Positions 43,757 through 55,997 of a stretch of DNA of 64,000 bases are shown one piece after another. Position 1 is the stretch's first letter. Every line of letters begins with the position of its first letter. Origin of the DNA: Linnemannia hyalina. Its lineage: Eukaryota > Mortierellomycota > Mortierellomycetes > Mortierellales > Mortierellaceae. The notes under the pieces were generated by a model. That model saw only the letters and a list, made by a program, of their open reading frames with translations, was not told the origin of the DNA and did no database searches. The translations under genes were made by a program, and so were the position numbers. The DNA lies in NCBI GenBank assembly GCA_019671135.1, contig JAHRHY010000006.1, positions 2,356,001 to 2,420,000 on the forward strand, read 5' to 3'.

Positions 43757-46700
43757 TGAGACCACTCCCCCTCCCTCTCCCTTTTCCTCTTCCTCGAACT
43801 TTGCTGGTCTAGTTGTGACCGTGTGGGACCTCTCGCTAGTGTGCCTGAGTTGCTTTTCCTCCACATTGACTATTTTTGTTTGCCCATTAACCAACTGACC
43901 AACTGGCGAAATAACTAACTGAGTGAATAACTGCCTAAAGGGGAGGGAATGACAGATACGTTTTTTTCTAACTACAATGGCAGTGATCGCACCTTTTTTT
44001 TCCTTGAATGAAGTTATGGTACCTGAGCAGCATCAGTGGGACGAGAGTACGACACACATCATTTTTTTCGTTAATTTAATGGTCAGTTGCGGTTCAAATC
44101 GCTTGTTCGTACATTTGAAGGGAATCGTGGACAGGAGTACGTGCTGGATATGATCATAGATACATATTTGAACAATCGCGATGGACGCGCACACGTCCAT
44201 GAGTGTGAAGGGTGTAGATCATTTTATGATTCCCGCTTTTAGTGATTGCGCGCCATGCGTCAAAGAGAGAAAGGAATGGTCAAATGTGTTTACACACTTG
44301 TTTTACTTCTTTTGAAAGTTGCTTGTCGATTGCACTTGGCACTGCGATAGAAAGACAAGAGAGGAACGAAAACTGGGATGGCCTGTTCCAGTATTGTCAG
44401 ATCCCTCTTGTTAATTCACTCCTTAATGTAATTATCCCGTTGAAAACGACAATGCTTATATACACCGGACGTGGATATTTGTTTTATCCTTGAAAGCAAA
44501 ATAAAGGAAAAACTGGTCCCTGCCTGGTTGTGACTCTCTCGTAAGACGCGAGTGGTTTTTTCTTTTTTGGGTGCATAAACAAAGGGAGAAAAAAACATTT
44601 GAAAGACGAAACGATGTATCAGGAGCAGGAGTGGAAGGGATCAAGAAAAGGAACCAGGTGCATGGTTGTCTTTTGTGTCTCCGTATTTTTTTTTACTTTT
44701 TTTTTTAGAGAGACGATGAGCGTGGCCTTTATGGTTTTTGTCCCTAAAGAATATTATCTACTCGAGTAGACTTGTCGTCTCTCATTGTCTCTCTCTCGCT
44801 TCTATGTGCGTGCGTGAGTGAAGAGGAATACAATAAGATCGCCTTTATTGCATGTTGTTTATCCCAGCAAAACGCGTTCTCGAAAGATGCTGGGGGAAAA
44901 TTAGTTCTCAGGGCAACCACACATGTTCATTCCTCACGAAGTGTGCAGTTCACGGACCAGTTCCCCAGCCAATGATCTCACCCGTCGGCAGGTTATAGTG
45001 TCTATGTGTTGTCTGCTGTCCATCCTTTCCTGTCCGTGTCTCGGTCCGTCCCCCGTTCATTCTTGGGCTTTTTTTTTCAATTGAGTGAGCGCCCTCATTT
45101 CTCGCCCTTGCTGCACCCCCGTCCATTTCTTTATTCATTTTTTCTCTCCAGGTCAGGGCACACATCTTGTACACACTGAGATGTATCCTAATGCTTCCAA
45201 AAACTATTGCATTAATCTTGTTTTTTACCCAGCGACAAATAGATGCATGTTGACCGATACATGTGCGCACCGTCTATAGTATGTGGTCAATGGTTGCCAG
45301 GGTTCTCTCGCTGTTGTACTTCCTCCATTTCTCTCGTGCGCTCTCTTCCTCATCCCAACAACGATAGCGGGAGCATCGACGCCAAGTAATGTACCCTTGC
45401 CGTTTGCCCTTTTGCCAGATCGAAGGTAAAAAGAAGCATCGCCACCTGAGCTCTCGCGCCATGCTCAAGACATGCATCATATTTATTATTACATCTTTTC
45501 TTTTCTCTCGCCTTTGTCGACCGTTACGCTATTCCAAGATCTTTTGGCGTGAGTTGTGATGCGAGCCACTGGGTTTGTTGTTGTGTTTTGGTACTTTGCG
45601 CCTTCGGGTGCAGTGCGGGAGAGTTTTTTTGTGGCGCATCTATACCATGGTTATGTTTGTTGTTGATGATGATGTTCTTTGGAACAAGCTGGCAAACATT
45701 TTTTGTTAGTTCGGAAAAATGTCTAACCTGTATTGTCAATCCTACTGCCCTTGTATTGTTTGTAAGTGTTCTGGATCTACGGCAACAGGGACGTGAATGT
45801 CAACGAGAAAGATGACGAAAAGGTAAACAAATGGACTCTCCCGGTTTGTTGTTGTTGACAGAGAGAAAGGGAGAAAAAACCAAGAGCACTCTTTTATCGT
45901 CCCTTCTACTTATTCTGAGCAAAAAAATAATAATAATTGCTGTTGTGGTTGTTGTGGTTGTTGTGGTACATGTAATGGATAGGCCGTTTCGTGTTTGTAT
46001 TCATGGGTGCACGCCCACCCATCTTCAGGTACATGTTGGACATGTTTTGTGCATGTCCCCTCCCTTTGTTGGTGTATTTTTTTGCTCAAATTTTTAGGAT
46101 TTCCCAGCTTGTTGCTCTCGTTCTTTATCCCCTTCTGCCATCATACCCCATCTTGAACGCATACCCTCCTCCCTCCGACGACCATTTCACCCGGTTTTTC
46201 TGTGTCTCCGTCCGTGTGCCTGCATGCTTTGGTCTGGTCCCCTTTCTCCCATCTTTCTTCCATCGTTGTTGTTTTTCCCTTGCAGTGGCATGAGGACGAT
46301 GATGCATGAAGGATGAAGGGACGCGAAAAAAGTACAACGAGCGACAAGGAAACGCGAAGAGACGCGACAAATTCGAAAAGATCAGTTCATTCAGCCTGGA
46401 AGCTGGATGGCTAAAACATTACAGAAAAAGGGAGGCAAAGGAGGATAACCAGCCCCCGCCCGGATGGCAAAGTTGAGTTGGCTGACTAGGAAAAATAAAA
46501 AATGCTCTCGTTTGTTTGAAAGAAGAAGCGGAGGAAGGTAATGATGATGATGATGATGTTGTTTGGGCTGGATAGGCTTACACTCAGGACACATACCTCA
46601 CCAAAACCAAGACTAGACACAGAGAAAGAGTGAGAGTCACGAAAGGTGAGAGATAGAACGGAGTTTTAGGCGGTGAGTGTGTAGGAGGAAGAGGGTTTTA

Positions 46701-47547
46701 ATGTTTCTGTTTGGCGGAGGCGACGATGTCTCTGGGTCAATCGGGTGTTGTCAACTTGTCATACAACCAGAGACCTCCCAAGGTAACTGTTGTCGGTCAA
46801 TTGTGGTTGGCATGACAGGGGCGGGTGCTGGTGTCTTGTATAAAAAGCAATCGAAGTCGTCGCTGTTGTTGTTCTGTTTGGAATTGCTATGAGAGTGGCC
46901 AGACAAGCAAGTAAAAGTAAAGAGATGAAAATAGAAAGATAAAGAAAGAAGAAAGAAAGAGGAGGAAAGAAGGAAGCATAAGCAAAGACCCAAGACGAAA
47001 GGCTAAGTTGCCCTGGGGACCAGGTGTGCATTAGTATCTTCCGTGGAATATACTTATCTCCCACTCGCTTAATTCTCTCTGTTTTTCTTACTTCCTTTTC
47101 CTTCCTTCCTCTACTCTTCCTTTACTCTTCCTTCCTTCCTTCCTCCCCTCTTCCCTCCTTCCTCCTTCCTCCCACTTTCCTTTACCCTCTTTTCTCCTCT
47201 ATACGTTCTTTCATTCTTTCACCCTCCACTCCTCTTCTACACTTCTCCACGATACACCCACATATCACCTATTAATATCATATCCATCACTACATACAGT
47301 ACTTCTCAATCAATCTCATTATTCTCAAACACATCCTCTCATATCCATCCACTCGCCTTTACTTTGTTCCTGAATATCACTCTCGTATTCACACTTCACT
47401 CAACTCCTTTTCAGCATCTGCAACAACTGCAACCATTCGCCATTCACACTTCCTCCTTCAACTCGATTCTTCCCTTCTCTCATTACACACCTCCAGCCAC
47501 ACTCACACCCTGACACCCTCAACCCCAACGTCTACTATTCTCGGGAA
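43757..47547. other. 3.8-kb interval without a clear gene
   Basis: Short frames only. TATAAAAA at 46839-46846 and a very C/T-rich stretch from about 47070 to 47520 probably form the promoter and leader of the membrane-protein gene starting at 47548. Confidence 0.5.
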
Positions 47548-50500
47548 ATGCGCACAACACACGGCTGCATCGCCAACGCAGCCGTCTATTCTCTCCTCCT
47601 CCTCCAGCCCTTCTTTCTCCTCCAGTCAACTTTAGCCCAGGCACCAGGTAAACAATAAGAAACAACTGACAACAACAAACAACAACAGCAATCACCAAAA
47701 AAAAACGCCCTCGTTCTATTCATAAAGCTGCAACAACAAACAGCAAACAGCAAACAACTCCCTTCGACAGTCGACCAACGACAACGACGATAACAATAGC
47801 AACACACAACTCTGCAACCCAACCTATAAGCAACATTTTTCATATTCAGTCGTCGTTGTTGGCTATTCTATTATTATCACTTCTCTACCCTGCCCTCGCC
47901 TTGGTGGTTTCCCTTGCCTATTCCTGCGTTTGCCCTTACACCTTACACCTTGCCGGTTGTACCTTATATGCTCGCGCCTGCCTGCTTGTGCTTGTGCTTG
48001 CTGCTTGTGCCCGCCCTCGAACACATCCCTAGCCCTGTCATCCCGTCCTTCTCCTTTCCTGTCCTTCTACCTACCACCTACCACCCCTTTCCCCTTTCCC
48101 TTCTCCTGCACTTCTTCTCCCCCCTCGTCTACTGTCCTCCTGTTGACCGTTGACCCCATCTCGCTCTTTGTTTTTATCACAAGGGAAAAGGGAACAAAAA
48201 CAAAGGCCAGAGCAGGTGTCCAAGTGTTCTTTTTGAAGTACACAAACAAAAAGAGAGAGTGGCTAAAAAGAGAAGGAGAGGGAAGAAAAGAGGGAGGAGA
48301 GATAGAGATGGATGATGACCGATGTCCATTGCAAAAACAATAAGAAAGTAAGTGGGCGGATGGCGTCAAAGAGGGGGACTAGGCTCGACTTCAGTCCCTT
48401 CCCTCTTTTCTGTTTTTTTTCCCTTCGACACTCTCTCACATAAGAAATGAGGAGAAGTGGACTGTGGGCGAGGTGTGTAATTGTAATTGGGCGGATGGCG
48501 TCAAAGAAAGGGGACCAGGCTGGACTTTATTCTCTTCTGTCTATCTCCATCCCCCCTGTCATGTCAGGCCACCTCTCCCCTCCGCATTGCTCGGACAGCA
48601 AAAAAAAAAGTTCACAATAACAGCATAACAACAAACAATAGCAAGAACAACGACATGGACATCAACAGGAAAGCAGACCAACGACGGCACTTGGTGTGTT
48701 GTATTGGCTTGGATGGATGAATGTTGTTTGCATGTAGAAGTATGTGTGTGCGACAACAATGACGATGGATTCGGGGCTATTTTTATCGGCATTATCTACA
48801 GCCATGGATGAATGGAGAAAAACACGCCACAAACAACAGCATCTCTCTCGCCCAGCCAGACATACATATCATACATACCCCCTTGTTTCTGTCCAATCTG
48901 GCCCAGACTTTTTCCCTCTTCATGTCTGTACACCTGCAACCAGCTTATTCAAAAAACAAAACAAAACAGAAAACAAAACCAAGGAAATGGACCCTGTAGG
49001 AGAGAGAAAAGGATGACCAATACAGTCTGCATATGCCTCTCTTCCCTTTTCGCTCTCATCCTCCTTCTATGTCTTTCGCCTCTCCCCATGGATATATAAG
49101 AGCCTCAGCAATGGACATATCTTGACTCGTAATTCACTTTTCGCTTATTTATTTTGACTATCGATCGCACAACTGAGCAAAAAAATAATAATTTCATACC
49201 TCGCTGCGGCACGCTCATTCCTCGTTCTGGACTCTTGGACCTCGACGCGATTAGCTTTCTCATTTTTACATATGCACTGCATTACCTATTTACTCCATGA
49301 CCTCGATATCTAACCCATACATACCCCTTTTTTCTCCTCGGAAAATACCGATCGCAATATATAGCATGTCCAACGGGCCCAATATGTGCTCCAGCACCAG
49401 GAGATAATTGGCGACAAGACTCCGTTGGACAGCTACTTTGGAACTCTTCGCTGATGTCTCCATTCGGCAAATACGATACTGTCGATATCTACATTGTCGA
49501 CGAAGATTCCGTGGGGCGGTCGTACATGTTTAAGCAAGCCGCCGAGATCGAGTTTGGCTCGGCCGCCTCAAAGCTGGAGGCCACTCTCTTCCCCGAGGAC
49601 GTCTCCAACAATCGATCCTGCCACATCGTCATCACAGGCAACGGCAATGCGCTCGATGGAACCCACAACACCCTCAACTCTTCCTCCTTTTTCATGATCC
49701 GTAAGCTAACTTTTGAGAGTCTACTCTTTGTGCCATTATTATTGTCTTCTCAATGCCTTCTTTGCTCTTATTTCACCTAGTGCTTTTCATTGCTTTATCT
49801 AACGGGCATGAATGTTCTTGGTTACTTTCTAGGCACACAACAAAACGTCAGTGGAACGATGGTACCTCTTCCATCACCAACGGCAACGGCAACGGCAACA
49901 ATCAGCACATCCCTCACATTCACAACAACAGCAACGTCAACTAAAGGCAGGCCTACCACATACAACGGGACAACCGTCCCTGCAGTATCCACTGGTATTC
50001 CCACCAACGGCGCACTCCCCTCCGACAAATCCGCATCTCTCTCACCACTCGTCATTGGCCTCATTTCTGCAGGATGTGGCGCACTGTTGATCGCAATCGT
50101 GGCAGTCTTTTTGTTGGTTCGGGCCCGTAGACGATACAAGGGCAACACAAGTTATTTTAAGAGTTTGGACGATCAGCCAGGTTCACCCACGGACGGGAGT
50201 ACAAAGGGATCGTCAAATTTCAAATCGGAGGACGATCAAGAGTCAGCAGCAGTAGCGGCCCGGGGTGAAGGTGGTTATGGGGGCGCGTTGTTTGCAGGAT
50301 CGATTGCTGCCGAACGGAGTTCATCCAACACTGCACGGTCGGCAGAACCAATGATCAAGGGCGTGCCAGCCATGCTGCCCTACCATAGTCAAGCACCGTC
50401 GTCACCGATAGCACCGTTGCCATTGTTGGAGCGCAAGACATCGACATTATACAACGTGCCCGAGAGTGCAGAGAGCGCGGCTGCAGCAGCAGCAGCAGCA

Positions 50501-50830
50501 GCCACAGGAGCAGCAGCAGTGGGAACGACGGGACGTCAGAACTCGGTGGAAAAGAACCCTGTCCTGACCGCAAACGACGCACAATTGATTGCAGAGACGT
50601 TCCGGAAATCGATGCGGAAGCCTCAGTGGGAGAATAAGCACGATGACGACGACGATGAGACGGATGAGGCACGGAGAGCAGCAAACACGTTGTTGATGAA
50701 GGAGCTGAGCGAGGAAGGCGTGGATGTGCAACGGGGCGTGCAACGCCGTGTTACTATTCAGGACCGTATCATTCGTACGCCTGGCGGATCTACACTCGCG
50801 TCGCGTTCTCTTGCCATTCCACCACCATAG
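47548..50830 (+). CDS. Signal-anchored Ser/Thr-rich single-pass membrane protein with KRE9/KNH-like ectodomain
   Basis: Predicted surface protein of 477 residues; exons 47548-47647, 49365-49700 and 49833-50830 join in phase. Exon 1 encodes a signal peptide ending around STLAQAP. Exon 2 gives a compact domain beginning ACPTGPICAPAPGDNWRQDS, with GQLLWNSSLMSPFGKYDTVD and a closing HNTLNSSSFFMI, resembling the Kre9/KNH beta-sandwich of wall and GPI-protein families (weak similarity by eye). A Thr/Ser-rich stalk (about 150-215) suits O-glycosylation. One membrane helix at about 217-241 (LVIGLISAGCGALLIAIVAVFLLV) ends at RARRR, placing about 235 disordered residues, including polyAla and an acidic DDDDE patch, in the cytosol. 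A wall-stress sensor role is possible but unproven. Intron 1 is 1.7 kb, the longest here, and holds a TATA box and a direct repeat. Confidence 0.75.
48354..48528 (+). repeat. Direct repeat pair inside intron 1 of the membrane-protein gene
   Basis: About 40 bp beginning GGGCGGATGGCGTCAAAGA at 48354 recurs at 48489, with matching GGGGACYAGGCTSGACTT continuation; repeat spacing 135 bp. Origin unknown: local duplication or doubled regulatory site. Confidence 0.75.
49093..49100 (+). promoter_or_regulatory. TATA-like box inside intron 1 of the membrane-protein gene
   Basis: TATATAAG about 270 bp before exon 2, similar in distance to real start sites here. It may drive a shorter transcript whose first in-frame Met (49454, MSPFGKYD) would lack the signal peptide. 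Speculative. Confidence 0.3.
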
Positions 50831-52607
50831 AACGCACAGAGATATCGACCATTACGATAACCCTTTTTCCATTTATATATTTTTTAATCCACCCTTTCAT
50901 TCATTTTCATGTCTATGAAGCATACCTCTTCTCAACTCTTCCCAACTCTACCTTCTTTCATTCACCCATCTCTCCTGTTCACTATTCCTCCACTACCCAT
51001 CCCCATTACTCATCCTGTGTACTAAAACAAATAAAAAGCACCGCCCTCCATCCATACTCTTACATCTCAGCATCAACAACGATATCGTTTTGTCCAAGGT
51101 CTCATGTGTCATGGGGAGTGGTATCTGCTGATCACTTTGCTTCTGCTGTGTTAGGGCGCGTGAAGTGGCGGTGTGGGAGACAGAAGCAGGAAAGTAAAAG
51201 AAACGCGGGTAAATGGAGCATCGTCGGTTGGTTGTGTTTCTACGAATGAGGAAGTGGCAGTCTGTAGGTTGAGAGGTGTCAAGAATTTGTATTGTTCTTC
51301 GGAGAAAAGGTAGATAAAGTGACAAAGCACAAACAAAGAATGCAAGGCTACTCCATCTATTTCCTTCTTCGAAAAAGACAAACAACATATGCACATGCAT
51401 TCAACCCTTGTTTACCAGCCTCTTTCGCCGGCGCTCCTTGGCGTTCTTTTTCTTCTTCTTCTTCTTCATGATGACTGAATAATGATGACAACGATGATAC
51501 GCTTTATTATTTGTGTTCGTTTGTGTTGCGTTACTCCTTTGGCTACTCCATATTCCCGTTTGGACCAAGTGTTTTTTTGTTTTGTTTTGCTCTTGACCTT
51601 TTGACCCTTGACCTTGTGGCTCAATTAGGATATGTTGCAAAGTGCGGGGAAGCTGCTTTGTTTGTTGTTGGTTTCTTTTTTTTTGCGCCCATTGAAGGAA
51701 AAAAGAAAGTGGTGCGAGTTCCAAAGACAGCGCATATTATTAGCGTTCTTTTAGGGTCAATTGTTGTTTCGGAGGAGGATGTCCTTTTGCAGTGAGAAAG
51801 GAGGATCGATTGTCCTTCCTTTACCTTCTGCCTCCAGGGTGCCAAAAGGGAAAATTAACCTTCAAGCCGAGAGTTAGAGAGATATGAGAGAGAAAGAGAG
51901 AAGGACGAAGGAGAGATGTGATTACGATTTGCACGCGTTTGCTCTAAAAAGTTTTCCGAGGCCGAACCCTAACCTTCAACTTCAATTGCTATAAACAGAG
52001 GCGATATGAGGGGTAAGAGAGAAAGGGAGAGACTGGCTGTCCGAAGGGGAAGGAAGACTGGCTGGGTGACTGGTTGCTAGTTGTGAAGGAGGGGGGAAGA
52101 GTGGTGTCGGATCAAGAGGTGTTTGTGAATGGAAACTGAAGGCGCGGAAAAAAAAAGAAACAAGGCGCAGAGAAGGAAAAAATAAGAAAAAGAGAGCAAA
52201 GAGGTTTAAAGTAGCTTTCGACGTCGATGACCTTGTCAAGGGGATTACTTGCGGTAGTGTCGGTGTTTCTGACAGACATGTATTTTTTCGTGGCCCTAGG
52301 GCCAAGCACAGTTGAGGGGCGAATTAATGAGATCGAACAAAAACAAAGGCAAGAGCCATGTCGGACTCTTATGTACTGTTGTCGTTGCTGTCGCCGTTGT
52401 TCCTGGGTGAGTGAATAAGATACACCCATAGAATATGTCTGTTATCAACTGAATAAGAAGCGTTAGAATTACCACATGAAAAGCAAGTGTACACGACAAC
52501 AGGGAGAGTTCACTTTATATGTCCTTCAGGCAGAGTAAACAAGAAAGCAGCCAAAGCGAGTCTCGGAGATTCGGACATTCTCATCTCCCCCCTATCTTTT
52601 GAAGGGA
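50831..52607. other. 1.8-kb interval without a gene
   Basis: 3' flank of the membrane-protein gene, then A/T- and purine-rich DNA up to the aconitase promoter. No frame with a domain. Confidence 0.6.
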
Positions 52608-52614
52608 TATAAAG
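52608..52614 (+). promoter_or_regulatory. TATA box of the aconitase gene
   Basis: TATAAAG 224 bp before the ATG, followed by a strongly C/T-rich leader. Confidence 0.6.
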
Positions 52615-52837
52615 CGTCCGTCTTTACGCACGCGCGCGCCCTCTTTCTTCTCTCTTTCTTCCTGTTTTTTTCCCCACCCCTCTCCCCTCTCCCTCCTCCC
52701 CTTCACCCTCAATCAACTCCTCATCAGAAAGAACTCCTTCTTTTTGCTGATTCCTTTTCCTTTGATTGTCGACTCCTCTACTTCACTGAACACCAAAAGA
52801 GATTCACCTTTTTTTTCGGATCAACTTATAACACAAT

Positions 52838-55768
52838 ATGTTCTCTTCCGGAGCTCTCTCCCGCACCATGAAGGTACACTTCTCTCTTTCTCACACTTAT
52901 GCGTGTCTATTTCATACACACAGGCCTCTCGTCACTTGTCTTCTCCGCTTCGTTTCACAGTTCCGGCACGCCCTTTTCTAAGCATAATTCTCTCCACTTT
53001 TATCACGATCTTGTTATGACGAATAATAGGCGGCTGCCATCAAGGCTCCCCTCCGCACCTTCGCTCAGGCCACGACTGCCTCGTCTGCCCGCAAGGTCCA
53101 AATGTCCAACTTTGAGAAGGACCAGTACATCAACTACCAGCGCATCGAGGACAACCTCGCCATTGTCAGAAAGAGGCAAGTTCTTTCTCCTTTGTTTAAT
53201 CTGATAATATCGTTGACTCTGGAGATATGTAGTCATCGATCGGGATGGAGTGACATGCTTTTGATCGGATCCGACAACAACAGCAACAGCTAGAAGCAAG
53301 CAACACGGACAATGCAAGGACGAGAAGAACAGGAAGAGAAAGATAAACGAAAAGAAGCTAACCAGTCTCTCTCTCTCTCTCTGCGCCTGTTTATTATTAT
53401 CGTGTTCCATATGTGTTCCATCATCATGACTCGGAAATTCCCTCATCTTGCCCTTGCTACTCCACTACAACACCAACAGACTGAACCAGCCCATGACCCT
53501 TGCCGAGAAGATCGTCTACGGTCATTTGGATGATGCACACAACCAGGATATCGAGCGTGGAAAGTCCTACCTCAAGCTCCGCCCCGATCGTGTTGCCTGC
53601 CAGGATGCTACCGCCCAGGTACCGTGTTTGCTCTTCTCATTGCAATCGCAGATGGCTTGCATGCTTATCGATCGATCCTTGCAACCAGTCAACTAACAAA
53701 GAGACGCGCTGTTCATTACATCTATTAGATGGCTTTGCTCCAGTTCATGTCGGCTGGTCTCCCTAACGTCGCTGTCCCCTCGACCGTCCACTGCGATCAT
53801 TTGATCGAGGCCCAGGTCGGAGGCGCCAAGGACTTGTCCCGCGCCAAGGACATCAACAAGGAGGTTTACGACTTCTTGGCAACCTCCTGCGCCAAGTACG
53901 GCCTTGGTTTCTGGAAGCCCGGCTCTGGTATTATCCACCAGATCATCCTCGAGAACTATGCCTTCCCCGGAGGTCTCATGATCGGAACTGATTCCCACAC
54001 CCCCAACGCCGGAGGTCTCGGTATGGTAGCCATCGGTGTCGGTGGAGCTGATGCCGTCGACGTCATGGCCGACATCCCCTGGGAGCTCAAGTGCCCCAAG
54101 GTCATCGGAGTCAAGCTTACCGGCCAGATGTCTGGCTGGACCTCAGCCAAGGATATCATCTTGAAGGTCGCTGGTATCCTTACCGTTAAGGGAGGTACCG
54201 GAGCCATTGTCGAGTACTTTGGACCTGGTGTCGACACCTTGTCCTGCACCGGTATGGCCACCATCTGTAACATGGGTGCTGAGATTGGTGCTACTACCTC
54301 GCTCTTCCCCTACAACGCCCGCATGGGTGACTACTTGAAGGCTACGACCCGTCCTTACATTGCCGACTGGGCCGATTCCTTCCAGCACAACTTGAAGGCT
54401 GATGCCGGTGCCAACTACGATCAGATCATCGAGATCGACCTCAACACCCTTGAGCCCCACATCAACGGACCCTTCACCCCCGATCTTGCCACCCCTCTCT
54501 CCAAGTTCAAGGAGGCTGTCAAGGCCAACGGCTGGCCCGCCAAGCTTGAGGTCGGTTTGATTGGTTCCTGCACCAACTCGTCCTACGAGGACATGGCCCG
54601 CTCGGCCTCGATCGCCCAGGAGGCCCTCGACCACGGATTGAAGGCAAAGTCGATCTTCACCATCACTCCCGGTTCGGAGCAGATTCGTGCCACCATCGAG
54701 CAGGACGGTCAGATGGCCACCCTCAACGCTGCCGGCGGTATTGTCCTCGCCAACGCCTGCGGCCCCTGCATTGGTCAGTGGGATCGTCAGGATGTCCCCA
54801 AGGGCACCAAGAACTCCATCATTACTTCCTACAACCGTAACTTCACCGGACGTAACGATGCCAACCCCCAGACCCACGCCTTCGTCGCCTCCCCCGAGAT
54901 CGTTACCGCCATGACCTTTGCCGGTGACTTGACCTTCGACCCCACCAAGGACACCCTCATCGGTGCCGACGGCAAGGCCTTCAAGTTCTCAGCCCCCACC
55001 GGTAACGCCCTCCCCCCCAACGGATACAACGCTGGTGAGGAAACCTACCAGGCTCCCCCCAAGGAGAAGGGTGAGGTCTCCGTCAAGGTTTCGCCCACCT
55101 CCAACCGTCTTCAGCTCTTGGAGCCCTTCGCCAAGTGGAACGGCAAGGATATGGAGGACATGCCCATCTTGATTAAGGTCAAGGGCAAGTGCACCACCGA
55201 TCACATCTCCATGGCCGGTCCCTGGTTGAAGTTCCGTGGTCATTTGGACAACATCTCCAACAACATGTTGATCGGTGCCCTCAACTCTGAGAACGAGGGT
55301 GTTAACTCTGTCAAGAACCAGTTCTCTGGTGAGTACGACACCGTCCCCGGTGTTGCCCGTGACTACAAGGCCAAGGGTCAGCCCTGGATCGTCATTGGTG
55401 ACGAGAACTACGGTGAGGGATCCTCCCGCGAGCACGCCGCCCTCGAGGTCCGTCACCTTGGAGGTGCCGCTGTCATCACCAAGTCTTTTGCCCGTATCCA
55501 CGAGACCAACTGTAAGAAGCAGGGTCTCTTGCCTTTGACCTTCGCCAACCCTGCCGATTACGACAAGATTGCACCCTTTGACCGTGTCTCTATTCAGGGC
55601 TTGACCTCCTTCAAGGAGGGTGTCCCATTGAACTTGCACGTCAAGAAGCAGGATGGCTCTGCCATTGACATCAAGTTAAACCACACCTTCAACGAGGATC
55701 AGATCAAGTGGTTCAAGTTTGGTTCAGCCCTCAACCAGATGGCTGCCAAGGCCCAGGCCCGCGCTTAA
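52838..55768 (+). CDS. ACO1: Mitochondrial aconitate hydratase (aconitase)
   Basis: TCA-cycle enzyme converting citrate to isocitrate with a [4Fe-4S] cluster. Exons 52838-52873, 53030-53175, 53480-53618 and 53729-55768 give 786 residues (yeast Aco1 778). The N-terminus [12 protein letters not shown] plus the Ala/Arg/Lys-rich exon 2 start is a mitochondrial presequence. Cluster ligands C388 (GSCTNSS), C451 and C454 ([10 protein letters not shown]) have the mitochondrial aconitase spacing. [23 protein letters not shown] and the C-terminal swivel [16 protein letters not shown] are present. Intron 2 begins GCAAGT and ends CAG: only this GC-AG boundary joins IVRKR to [10 protein letters not shown] in phase, and no GT nearby does. 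Codons are strongly C-biased at the third position, as expected of a highly expressed gene. Confidence 0.97.
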
Positions 55769-55997
55769 AGTCGTCTTTTCGCTTGAATGAAGTTTTTTGC
55801 CTTTATGACCCTTTTTTCTTTCTTTCCCCAATCCATGCAACATTTGCACCCTGTAAAATACGAAATAAATATTTTTTTTCCCTCGCGATATGATTCCCAC
55901 TGCTACATTCCTACACTCTGCGAACTGTTCACCATAAAGAAAAAAAGGAGCTCTATTTATTCTCAACCGACCAAGGAAAAGAAAAAAGATAAACAAG

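Noticed and set aside
54143..54877. 244-codon open frame on the minus strand inside aconitase
   Set aside because: Antisense shadow of a strongly codon-biased gene, with no domain.
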